64,000 bases of DNA from Parasalinivibrio latis (GTDB taxonomy: Bacteria > Pseudomonadota > Gammaproteobacteria > Enterobacterales > Vibrionaceae), in contig NZ_CP098812.1 in assembly GCF_036825535.1 (NCBI RefSeq), positions 1,736,001 through 1,800,000 on the forward strand. The letters are read 5' to 3'. Under the pieces are notes generated by a model. It was given only the letters and a program-made list of their open reading frames with translations, made no database searches and had not been told where the DNA came from. Position 1 is the first letter of the stretch, and each line of letters starts with the position of its first letter. Positions 25,714 to 33,619 of this stretch are shown piece by piece. Both the position numbers and the translations under genes were made by a program.

Positions 25714-26472
25714 ATGTTGAACTCAGAATGTATACGGATTGATAATAAAAGAACGCTGCACGTTATAGAAATTGAATCGATAGCAGCAGATATGAAAGAC
25801 CTATTGGACAAGTATTTTGTTTCTATTTGTGAGGGTGATTCGGATAGCGAGATTAGCTTAGTTAAGCAAAGGCTAGCGAAATTTCTTAAAACAAAAAACG
25901 AAGAAACACAAATGGGAGCTGTGGCTGAATTTCTTGTGCATCTTTATTTGAATCAGCTTAACTTTAAGCAAGAATTTCTATTTTTCAATTTAGAGGAAAA
26001 CTCAATAAAGAAAGGATTTGATGGTTTATTTTCAAAAAATTCCGAAACATTTCTAGTAGAAAGCAAGTCTGGTACGGTTTTAACAAAGGGCATTAGCCAT
26101 AGAACAAAATTAAATACTGCATATACAGACTTGAGAAATTATGTTTCTGGGAAAAGTGAAAAAGGGAAAAATAATCCTTGGAAAAATGCTTATAATCACG
26201 CCAGCCATATAGATGTGGGTGCCGAAAAAGGAATAAGAAAAAAAATAAAAAAGCTTAGAGATATGTATGATGCAGGTGTGTTTACGAATATAAATGATTA
26301 TAAAATAATACCTTGCTCAACAATATTTTTAGATTCAGTTTGGAACAATAGAGAAAATTCTAAGATATTGAATGATCATGAATTTTTAAAGTCCTTTGAC
26401 TGCATTACGTTAGATGCAATATGCATATCAAAGAAGAGTTTAAAACTATTTAAAAAGTATTTAGGTGAATAA
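25714..26472 (+). CDS. hamA: DUF1837-type nuclease, HamA-like (Hachiman defence)
   Basis: The 252-residue protein shows a PD-(D/E)xK nuclease core: Glu72 in the helix GAVAEFLVHLYLN, Asp103 in KKGFDGLF, and Glu116-x-Lys118 in FLVESKSG. The order and spacing of E, D and ExK fit an active nuclease. The overall pattern, with a DEAD-box helicase directly downstream, fits HamA (DUF1837) of Hachiman. HamA is known to degrade DNA when released by its helicase partner. The gene overlaps the helicase gene by 8 nt. Base and codon use are far more AT-rich than in neighbours, a sign of horizontal transfer. AbpA-type nuclease is the main alternative. Confidence 0.72.
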   Translation: MLNSECIRIDNKRTLHVIEIESIAADMKDLLDKYFVSICEGDSDSEISLVKQRLAKFLKTKNEETQMGAVAEFLVHLYLNQLNFKQEFLFFNLEENSIKKGFDGLFSKNSETFLVESKSGTVLTKGISHRTKLNTAYTDLRNYVSGKSEKGKNNPWKNAYNHASHIDVGAEKGIRKKIKKLRDMYDAGVFTNINDYKIIPCSTIFLDSVWNNRENSKILNDHEFLKSFDCITLDAICISKKSLKLFKKYLGE

Positions 26473-28939
26473 GTTGGCGATATCATTCAATTGGCTTAAA
26501 GATGATGAAAAATTTTTGTCTTCAATGAAAAAAATGTCACTAAATATCCCTTTGGATACTGGTGAAATGGAATATTTGCTAAGTTGTGCTGTGATTTTCC
26601 TTGAAGTATACCGTAAAGATAAGAGGAAAAATTTATACTTTGAAATTGCTTACTTTATTGTATTGAAAAGTGCGATTAATAATGATGAGTACGAACCATT
26701 ACTTGATGTTAGCTCAAATTTTGGTTTGTATCCAATATCAAATTATATCACAAAAAACAACCTTTACACCAGCAGTCTTTCTTCTGAGTTTAGTTTGTTA
26801 TACCAACTTCGTAAATTCGAATACAATAGTATTATCGAAACTTATGATCAAAAAAAATCAAGGGTAGAATTAGTAAATAGTGATGATGAGGAAAACTGTT
26901 ATATTGCTCCAACATCTTTCGGTAAAAGCTCTCTTATTACAGAGATTATCAGAGAGAAACAATTAAAGAAAGTGGCAATTATTGTCCCAACAAAGTCACT
27001 TTTAATACAAACTTATAAATTAGTTAAGAATAATTTTTCTAGCAGAAATATCATATTTCATGATGAAATGTATGATGGTTCAGATGAATTTATCGCAATC
27101 TTCACTCAAGAAAGAGCATTAAGGTTGTTAAAGGATGAACGAATTTCATTTGACTTATTGATCATTGATGAAGCACACAACTTATTTAACTATGATTCAA
27201 GAAGTCTATTATTAACTAGACTTATCAGAAGGAATAGAAAAAGAAACCCCAAGTCAGTAAATTATTATCTTTCGCCACTAATTTCCGACTCGAATAATTT
27301 AAAGGTTGAAAGCAATCAAAAAATCTTTGAAAGAAAGATTATTAGTAATATAAAAGAACCTGATATATATGAGTATAAAGAATCTGGAGAGATTAGGAAA
27401 TACAACCGATTTTTGGATGTTTTCTTTGAATCTGGGTACAGCAATAGTTTTCTTAGTTATATAATTGAAAATAGTAAGGATAAAAACTTCTTGTACCTTA
27501 GAGCTCCGAAGAGAGTTGAAGAATTAGCAATACTTCTCGATTCTAAGCTAGAGTTTATTAGTTCCCCTAGTTTAATGGAGCTTTCAGATGTAATATCAAT
27601 GAATGTTCATAAAGACTTCTATTGCGTCGATTACATAAAGAAAGGATTAGTTTATCTTCACGGTAAACTTCCTGATTTAATAAAGGAATATTTAGAGTTT
27701 AAGTTTTCTGATAATAAAGAAATAAAATATGTAGTAGCTAACTCTGTAATACTTGAGGGAGTAAATCTACCAGTTGATAATATGTATATTATGAATACTA
27801 ATTCTCTTGATGCAAAATCTCTCACTAACCTTATTGGTAGGGTTAATCGACTGAATGAAGTTTTTGATGATGAGAGAAAGTCTTTAGATAAGTTAATGCC
27901 TAGTGTTCATTTTGTTAACTCTGAAGATTTCAACCGTAAAGGTGGAAATATGGAGAATCAAATAAGAAAGCTAAAAAGTGGTGTTTTTAAAGATACTCTA
28001 GAGAATCCATTACTAGTGAACTTCGATATAGATAAAATGAAGTTGGAGCTTGAAAAAGCAAGAGATGAAAATAAATTAGAGAGAGTTAAAACTTTAAAAA
28101 GAAAACTGGATGAGTATCAAGAAATAAAAGGAAGAGAGGACTTTCTTATAACTAGTGAATTAGATAGTCACAATAAAGTTAAGAGAGTTCTTCTTGAGTC
28201 TGACGCTCTTTCAGTTTACTTTAATTCTGAACAGATGATCAATAAACTATCCAATAAGGTTGATACTATAGTTCAGCATCCTATCTGGAAAGATTCTCAT
28301 ATTATTGATAGGGTTTACCTGTTTTTTATTCAGGGTTTGGAAAACTATATTGTAAAAAAGGACTTTTTACGTTTACAGCATGAAAAAGCGAGAGATTTCT
28401 ATAAAATGTTTACAGGAAATCTCCATCGACTTAGTTTGAAAGAGCACATATCAGATACAATAAGATATTTTCAATCTATCAAATACTTACCACAAGGTAG
28501 AGAATTTTATATAGGAGATTCTTATGGCGAAGTTGGAAAAATAAATCCAGATGGAAGCTTTGGGAAAACTGTATATTTAGATCTTGCTACCAAGTCAAAC
28601 AAGGAACTTGCAAATATCTCTTTGGTGAAAATTAAAATAGAGAGTGACTTTGTCTCATATACATTAAATAACTTTGTTAATGTAATGTATGATTTAGATC
28701 TTGTTTCTGAAGAAGAGTATGAACTATATATTTATGGAACAACAAATAAATCTAACTCTGAGTTTGTAAAATTAGGACTTAGTGGCTCTTTGATAAATAG
28801 GCTAGATAGAGATAAACAGATGAGTAATTTGTCAATCAATGACCATGGATTAGTTGAGTATAATGATGACTTTGTTGACTATATAAACGCTCAAGATGAT
28901 TTAATAAAATTTGAGATCTGTAAATTTATTGATATATAA
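26465..28939 (+). CDS. hamB: Superfamily 2 DEAD/DEAH helicase, HamB-like (Hachiman defence)
   Basis: The 824-residue helicase has motif I APTSFGKSS (148-156), Ia VPTKSLL (174-180), motif II DEAH (235-238), motif V VILEGVNLP (428-436) and motif VI LIGRVNRLNE (456-465). The SAT of motif III appears altered (YLSPLIS, about 268-274). A long C-terminal region (about 500-824) with charged helices is not recognised. In Hachiman, HamB loads on DNA and controls the HamA nuclease. The GTG start overlaps the nuclease stop region by 8 nt, so translation should be coupled. Composition is AT-rich throughout. No further defence gene is adjacent. Confidence 0.78.
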   Translation: MNKLAISFNWLKDDEKFLSSMKKMSLNIPLDTGEMEYLLSCAVIFLEVYRKDKRKNLYFEIAYFIVLKSAINNDEYEPLLDVSSNFGLYPISNYITKNNLYTSSLSSEFSLLYQLRKFEYNSIIETYDQKKSRVELVNSDDEENCYIAPTSFGKSSLITEIIREKQLKKVAIIVPTKSLLIQTYKLVKNNFSSRNIIFHDEMYDGSDEFIAIFTQERALRLLKDERISFDLLIIDEAHNLFNYDSRSLLLTRLIRRNRKRNPKSVNYYLSPLISDSNNLKVESNQKIFERKIISNIKEPDIYEYKESGEIRKYNRFLDVFFESGYSNSFLSYIIENSKDKNFLYLRAPKRVEELAILLDSKLEFISSPSLMELSDVISMNVHKDFYCVDYIKKGLVYLHGKLPDLIKEYLEFKFSDNKEIKYVVANSVILEGVNLPVDNMYIMNTNSLDAKSLTNLIGRVNRLNEVFDDERKSLDKLMPSVHFVNSEDFNRKGGNMENQIRKLKSGVFKDTLENPLLVNFDIDKMKLELEKARDENKLERVKTLKRKLDEYQEIKGREDFLITSELDSHNKVKRVLLESDALSVYFNSEQMINKLSNKVDTIVQHPIWKDSHIIDRVYLFFIQGLENYIVKKDFLRLQHEKARDFYKMFTGNLHRLSLKEHISDTIRYFQSIKYLPQGREFYIGDSYGEVGKINPDGSFGKTVYLDLATKSNKELANISLVKIKIESDFVSYTLNNFVNVMYDLDLVSEEEYELYIYGTTNKSNSEFVKLGLSGSLINRLDRDKQMSNLSINDHGLVEYNDDFVDYINAQDDLIKFEICKFIDI

Positions 28940-28979
28940 TTATCGCTTGATGGCTTAATAGTGTATTTTTATTTATGAT

Positions 28980-29021
28980 AAAGCAGAGATTAAATATTGT
29001 TTACATGCTAATCTCTGCTTT
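28980..29021 (+). terminator. Hairpin after the helicase gene
   Basis: AAAGCAGAGATTA and TAATCTCTGCTTT are perfect 13-bp complements around a 16-nt loop, 40 bp after the helicase stop. The T-tract is weak (TTTATTC), so efficiency is uncertain. Confidence 0.6.
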
Positions 29022-29157
29022 ATTCAGAAAGTTTACACCCTTAATGATAATAGCAGATACCGGTCTTGTCTTTCTCCTATCGGTGTTTTCCATGCTTGAG
29101 TTATTCCATTTTTCTAATTTAGATAAGCCACTAACTGATTTCTGTCCCAAAACCACT

Positions 29158-29186
29158 CAGCGCAGCCATTGGCGGCTGCGCTTTTA
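29158..29186. terminator. Terminator-like hairpin between the island and the carboxypeptidase gene
   Basis: GCGCAGCC and GGCTGCGC pair around ATTGGC, followed on the plus strand by TTTTAG. It marks the return to ordinary base composition and lies just past the stop of the convergent carboxypeptidase gene. Confidence 0.65.
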
Positions 29187-29193
29187 GCCTTAA

Positions 29194-30681
29194 TCAATCG
29201 TTCAAATATCGTTCAATCAAATGTCGCTTAAAATACTCGGGATTTAACGATTCACCCGTAGCCTGAATAACAAGCTCTTCGGTAGAGCGCGTTGAACCCT
29301 TTGACCAGATATTGTCTTTCAGCCAAGTCCATATAGGTGCCAAATTCTGAGTGTGAATGCACGCATCTACATCAACGGTTTTACGCATCGAAGCCATAAA
29401 CTGGGCTGCGTACATGGCACCCAGCGTGTAGCTTGGGAAATACCCGAATGAACCGTCGGTCCAGTGGATATCCTGCATACAGCCGTCTGTGAAGTTACCT
29501 TCGGTGCTGATACCGAGATATTCCTGCATTTTCCGGTTCCAGATTGCTGGGATGTCGTCGACTTCAATCAGCCCCTCAATCAGGTCTCGCTCAATTTCGT
29601 AGCGAAGGATAACGTGGGCAGGGTAGGTCGCTTCGTCGGCATCTACGCGGATAAATCCCTTTTGGACCTTGGTGTAAATCTTCAGCAGGTTTTCCGGGCT
29701 GAAAGCAGGGTTGTCTTTTGCTCCGAATGTTTCGGTGATTAGCGGTGTCAGCATAGAAACGAATGCCGGGCTGCGAGAAAGCTGCATTTCAAAAAACAGG
29801 CTCTGGCTTTCGTGAATACCCATTGAGCGCGCTTCGCCGACAGGCAGTGACGCGTGTTGTTTAGGTAAGCCCTGCTCATAGCGGGCGTGGCCGGTTTCAT
29901 GGATGATGCCCATAATGGATGAGGTGAAATCATCATCGGTATAGCGAGTGGTGATACGAACATCACTCGGGACGCCGCCACAGAAAGGGTGGGTACTGAC
30001 ATCAAGGCGGCCGTGATTGAAATCAAAGCCGAGGATTTCCATTATTTTCAGGCCAAGTTGGTTCTGCTTTTCTTCAGAAAATGGTCCTTGCAGTGGGATA
30101 GCCTGGTTTTGTTCCTGCTTTTCGATGATCTGTTCAATAACGCCTGGCAGCCAGGATTTAATGTCACTGAAAATGGGATCGAGTTTTTCCTTTGTCATGC
30201 CGGGCTCGTACAGATCGAGCATTGCATTATAGGGAGACAGACCGGATGCCGCCCCACGAATCAGGGCCTCTTGGCGGGCGAGTTCTACAACCGGTTTAAG
30301 GTTCTCTTTAAATCCCTCCCAGTCATTGTTTTTACGTTGGGTGCGCCAGGCATGTTCACAGCGTGATCCTGCGAGGGATTTTTGTTGAACGAGTTTTTCC
30401 GGAAGGACTGTAGCCTGTTGCCATCGTCTTTCCATCTCAGTTAAGGAAGCTTGCTCAAATTCATTGAGTGATTCTTTCCTGGCACCTTCAAACATGGCTT
30501 TTAGCGATGGCTCTGTCAGTTGTTTGTGGCAGAGTACAGCCAATTCAGCCATAGCGGCGGAGCGAGCGTCATTACCACCTTCCGGCATCATAGCTGCCTG
30601 GTCCCAACCGCAAATGGCCTGCAAGTGGTGGAAGTGGGAAAGCCGGGTGAAATGGGCAACGAGGTTTTCGTAATGAGACAT
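29194..30681 (-). CDS. Metallocarboxypeptidase, peptidase family M32
   Basis: The 495-residue enzyme has the zinc site HETGH (261-265) and the third ligand region GIHESQS (Glu291), both diagnostic for M32 (thermostable carboxypeptidase Taq type). It is almost wholly helical and lacks a signal peptide, so it is cytoplasmic. It removes C-terminal residues from peptides. Length is normal (about 490-500). AAGG lies before the ATG at 30681. Monocistronic, convergent with the defence island. Confidence 0.93.
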   Translation of the reverse strand: MSHYENLVAHFTRLSHFHHLQAICGWDQAAMMPEGGNDARSAAMAELAVLCHKQLTEPSLKAMFEGARKESLNEFEQASLTEMERRWQQATVLPEKLVQQKSLAGSRCEHAWRTQRKNNDWEGFKENLKPVVELARQEALIRGAASGLSPYNAMLDLYEPGMTKEKLDPIFSDIKSWLPGVIEQIIEKQEQNQAIPLQGPFSEEKQNQLGLKIMEILGFDFNHGRLDVSTHPFCGGVPSDVRITTRYTDDDFTSSIMGIIHETGHARYEQGLPKQHASLPVGEARSMGIHESQSLFFEMQLSRSPAFVSMLTPLITETFGAKDNPAFSPENLLKIYTKVQKGFIRVDADEATYPAHVILRYEIERDLIEGLIEVDDIPAIWNRKMQEYLGISTEGNFTDGCMQDIHWTDGSFGYFPSYTLGAMYAAQFMASMRKTVDVDACIHTQNLAPIWTWLKDNIWSKGSTRSTEELVIQATGESLNPEYFKRHLIERYLND

Positions 30682-30847
30682 AGTTGTGCCTTGGTTATGC
30701 TGTGCGGGCAGTCAATAGAAGATCCCGCAATTTGTCAGTTGTTATCATTTTCGTTACATTTATTATGCTGAATGAGAAAGGATTTACCAGTACTTCCTAT
30801 TTCCTTTCAAACGTGCATTGAATAAAAAATCCGCGGGTAACGAAAGT

Positions 30848-31396
30848 ATGTATATTTTTGGCTATGGAAGCCTGATTAACGAAGCCTCCAGAAAAATGAC
30901 CAGTCACACCGGTGATGGTATTCCTGTCAGTGTCGGAGGCCTTGTCCGGCAGTGGGGAAAAGTGTCAGGTTCCAATATATCGCCATTGGTGGTCAGTGAG
31001 GGAGACGGCGAGTGCAATGGTGTGTTGCTGGCTATCAATGAAGCGTCTCTTGCCGCGTTTGATATTCGGGAAAGTGGGTACCGCCGTATTGAACTACCGG
31101 CAGATGGTATTCGCTTTCTCAATAACAACGTAGAGGTTGAAGGGCCGGTTTACGCGTATGTAGGAAGAGAGCCAGAACCCCCTTGCCATATTCAGCCTAT
31201 CGTCCAGAGTTATGTAGATACTGTACTGGCAGGGTGCCTGCGATATTCCGCTGATTTTGCCAATGCTTTTGTTGAATCAACCCACGGTTGGCATTACCCA
31301 TTGATCAACGATCGTGAAAACCCTATTTATCCTCGGATGGCTGGTGTGAACCAGGATGACATTTCCTGGATTGACCGAAGGGTTCACAAGCGATAG
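30848..31396 (+). CDS. Gamma-glutamylcyclotransferase-like protein
   Basis: The ATG at 30848 is chosen so that the protein starts MYIFGYGSLI, the conserved nucleotide-like loop (YGSL) at the N-terminus of this family; a TTG at 30818 is possible but unneeded. The product has 182 residues. The family includes gamma-glutamyl cyclotransferases and ChaC-type enzymes that form 5-oxoproline from gamma-glutamyl peptides. Glu at the end of IRESGYRRIELP (about 65-76) is in the region of the catalytic acid. Exact substrate unknown; it may be a YtfP/GGACT relative. Confidence 0.75.
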   Translation: MYIFGYGSLINEASRKMTSHTGDGIPVSVGGLVRQWGKVSGSNISPLVVSEGDGECNGVLLAINEASLAAFDIRESGYRRIELPADGIRFLNNNVEVEGPVYAYVGREPEPPCHIQPIVQSYVDTVLAGCLRYSADFANAFVESTHGWHYPLINDRENPIYPRMAGVNQDDISWIDRRVHKR

Positions 31397-31445
31397 CAAC
31401 AAATTTGTTGTGGGAAAGACTATTTGTTGTGGGGGAGCCTAAACG

Positions 31446-31474
31446 AAAAAGAGCAGCCGAAGCTGCTCTTTTTT
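31446..31474. terminator. Bidirectional terminator between the cyclotransferase-like gene and ompA
   Basis: AAAAAGAGCAGC and GCTGCTCTTTTTT pair around CGAA, with A and T tracts on both sides. Confidence 0.92.
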
Positions 31475-31488
31475 ACTCACGCTAAATC

Positions 31489-32493
31489 TTACTCAGTGTA
31501 AGAGAAAGCTGGTGAGAAGATATCTACGCGACGGTTTTGAGCACGACCTTCAGCAGTTTTGTTAGAAGCTACTGGGTTTGCTTCGCCTTCGCCTTTAACA
31601 GTGATGCGGTCAGCTGCAACACCGTTTGCTTCCAGGTACTTAGCTACAGCCTCTGCACGCTCTTTAGAGATACGTACGTTAACTTTTTCAGGACCGGTGC
31701 TGTCAGTGTGGCCAGTCAGAACAACAGTTGCTTGTGGGTATGTTTTCATACGCTCAACAAGTGGCTTCAGAGCAGTCTTGGCTGAGTCAGTCAGTTCAGA
31801 GCTGTTGAATGCGAAAGTCTCTGAACCTTTTGCGTCAGACAGTTCGATAACCTGTGGCTGAGCAACAACTTCTTCGGCTACTACTTCTTCAACAACTGCC
31901 GCAACTGGCGCAGCAACTACTGGAGCAGCAGAGCTGCGACCGAAGTGGAAGGTCATACCAACGGTGAACAGGTTGTTGTCTACGTCTTTAACGAAACCGT
32001 CATCCATTGAATCAACGTGTTGGAATTCAGCACGCAGGTCAACCAGATCACTTACACGGTGGTTTACACCAGCAGCACCGAACCAAGCGGTGTCGTGAGC
32101 TGATGAGTTGCTGCCGTTCATATCCCAGAATGATGCGCCACCTTTAACATACAGGCTGGTTGCATCAGTGATAGGCAGGCTGATACGAGGACCAAAAGTA
32201 GCTTCAGTCAGGTCGCCTTTTTGAGTTACTGCACCGTTATCGAAAGTACCTTTGAAGTGACCGAGGTAATCATAAGTTGCTTCAAGACCAAAGATTTTGT
32301 TGAAGTCATAACCTGCGATCACACCACCAGCGATGTCTTTCTTGTCACACTGTGCAGCGCCGTTACAAGCATTGTCAGACAGGTGAGATACACCGAAACG
32401 ACCACCCAGGTACAGGCTTGAATCGTCTTGTGCGTGGGCAAGAGGGGACAGTGCAAGAACTGCAAGGCCAAGGCCAGTTACTACTTTTTTCAT
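31489..32493 (-). CDS. ompA: OmpA-family outer-membrane porin
   Basis: The 334-residue protein has a signal peptide (1-21, cleaved after AHA) and an eight-strand barrel domain (about 25-195, starting LYLGGRFGVSHLSD). An Ala/Val/Glu-rich linker (about 197-222) with repeated VVAxxV units leads to a C-terminal OmpA domain (about 228-334) with TGHTDSTG and SKERAEAVAKYL. The Asp and Arg there bind diaminopimelate of peptidoglycan. Two cysteines in a barrel loop (CNGAAQC) could form a disulfide. Even codon use and strong flanking signals suggest high expression. Monocistronic. Confidence 0.95.
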   Translation of the reverse strand: MKKVVTGLGLAVLALSPLAHAQDDSSLYLGGRFGVSHLSDNACNGAAQCDKKDIAGGVIAGYDFNKIFGLEATYDYLGHFKGTFDNGAVTQKGDLTEATFGPRISLPITDATSLYVKGGASFWDMNGSNSSAHDTAWFGAAGVNHRVSDLVDLRAEFQHVDSMDDGFVKDVDNNLFTVGMTFHFGRSSAAPVVAAPVAAVVEEVVAEEVVAQPQVIELSDAKGSETFAFNSSELTDSAKTALKPLVERMKTYPQATVVLTGHTDSTGPEKVNVRISKERAEAVAKYLEANGVAADRITVKGEGEANPVASNKTAEGRAQNRRVDIFSPAFSYTE

Positions 32494-32708
32494 TGTTCAT
32501 CTCCGTTGCTTGTTGTTATTTAAGAGTGCCACTGATGCTGACTCTGCTAGAGAATTCATTCGGTCAATGAGTTCGCTATGAAATGACACACTATTGGCAA
32601 CTCTTTGTAATAGCACGGCAAACTTATATCTTTCCTGTATTTAAATACAATGTTTTATTCGACAAACATCACAAATTCTCATAAATGAGACACATTGAAA
32701 TTCAGACA

Positions 32709-32736
32709 CAAAAAACGGGACTTGAAACAAGTCCCG
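32709..32736 (-). terminator. Terminator after the DUF2786 gene
   Basis: CGGGACTTG and CAAGTCCCG pair around a 3-nt loop; on the minus strand a TTTTTT tract follows. Confidence 0.92.
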
Positions 32737-32775
32737 CTACGTAAATTAACTGTCAGATTTCTGTCAGGAAAATGG

Positions 32776-33477
32776 TCAGGATTGAGACAGTCGCTTAACC
32801 TCCGGAGCGCCTTGTCCACCTACCGGCCGGCTGACTGAAACCTGCCTGCCTTTCTTCATTCCTTTTTCGTAATCATCGGTTATGCCGGCCATGGCATCTT
32901 TCAGTTGCTGCTTAAAGGTTTCCCGGTCAACTTTTTCAAACTGACGATCGATATAGTTTTTGATACGTTCTTTGCTGTTATCGTCTGCATTCAGTTTGGG
33001 CAGTTTTTCGAGGGCACCTTCCAGCCAGCCTTGTGTGAACGAATTCACCCTGCGGTTCAGTTCGGCCTGGCTGGTGCCGGAACCGGCAAAGCTGTTTCTG
33101 AACTGGCCAATGTGCTCGTTCATTTCCCGGTACACAATATCAAAGGCAAATGCAGCGAAAATAGCTCTGTCTGCATCGCCAATAAATTCGGCTTTTTTCA
33201 GTCCTTTATGGTTGGTGAGAATACATTCCACGCCAAATCGGGCGTTTATGCCGCGGATAATACGCAGGATGCTCTGGCTGATCGTTGCTGGCAGAAGGGT
33301 CTTGGATGTGGTTTGACCCATCTTGATAAAGTCGATGTCATCCTGATCAAGGCCGAATTTTTTCATCAACCGTTGAGCCATTTTTATGGCCTGGGCTGCT
33401 TCATTAACATTGGCTGAATTGCCGAGCTCCAGACACTTGGCAATCTTTTTCAGGGCTTTACGCTTGCTTTCTGACAT
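32776..33477 (-). CDS. DUF2786 domain protein
   Basis: The 233 residues begin with the helical DUF2786 domain (KRKALKKIAKCLELGNSANVNEAAQA..., about 4-45, continuing to MKKFGLD). A larger helical part (about 60-200) follows, with YREMNEHIGQFRNSFAG. DUF2786 proteins occur in phage and bacterial genomes, with no agreed function. Lys/Arg-rich segments suggest nucleic acid contact, which is inference. GGAGAG precedes the ATG. It is divergent from polB, with only about 140 bp between the start codons. Confidence 0.8.
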   Translation of the reverse strand: MSESKRKALKKIAKCLELGNSANVNEAAQAIKMAQRLMKKFGLDQDDIDFIKMGQTTSKTLLPATISQSILRIIRGINARFGVECILTNHKGLKKAEFIGDADRAIFAAFAFDIVYREMNEHIGQFRNSFAGSGTSQAELNRRVNSFTQGWLEGALEKLPKLNADDNSKERIKNYIDRQFEKVDRETFKQQLKDAMAGITDDYEKGMKKGRQVSVSRPVGGQGAPEVKRLSQS

Positions 33478-33619
33478 CCACTCTCCGTACTGACGAGTAA
33501 AAGATCATATTTTACCGATTTATGGGGATTTGCCCAAATCAGATTCACCTAAAATTTTGCGAATGCAGGCTACCGGTAAAATTAATGCCGGGATGATATT
33601 GCTGCCGTACAATAGAGCC

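Noticed and set aside
25714..28939. Restriction-modification or AbpAB system instead of Hachiman
   Set aside because: There is no methyltransferase, and the nuclease is much shorter than AbpA as I recall it; Hachiman fits better, though AbpAB cannot be fully excluded without a search.
28975..29187. 70-residue open frame after the helicase gene
   Set aside because: It begins inside the terminator-like hairpin, has no Shine-Dalgarno and ends inside the next hairpin; the product has no recognisable domain.
33478..33619. Possible LexA box at polB
   Set aside because: No CTGT-N8-ACAG was found; the nearest string (CTGACGAG...) does not fit.
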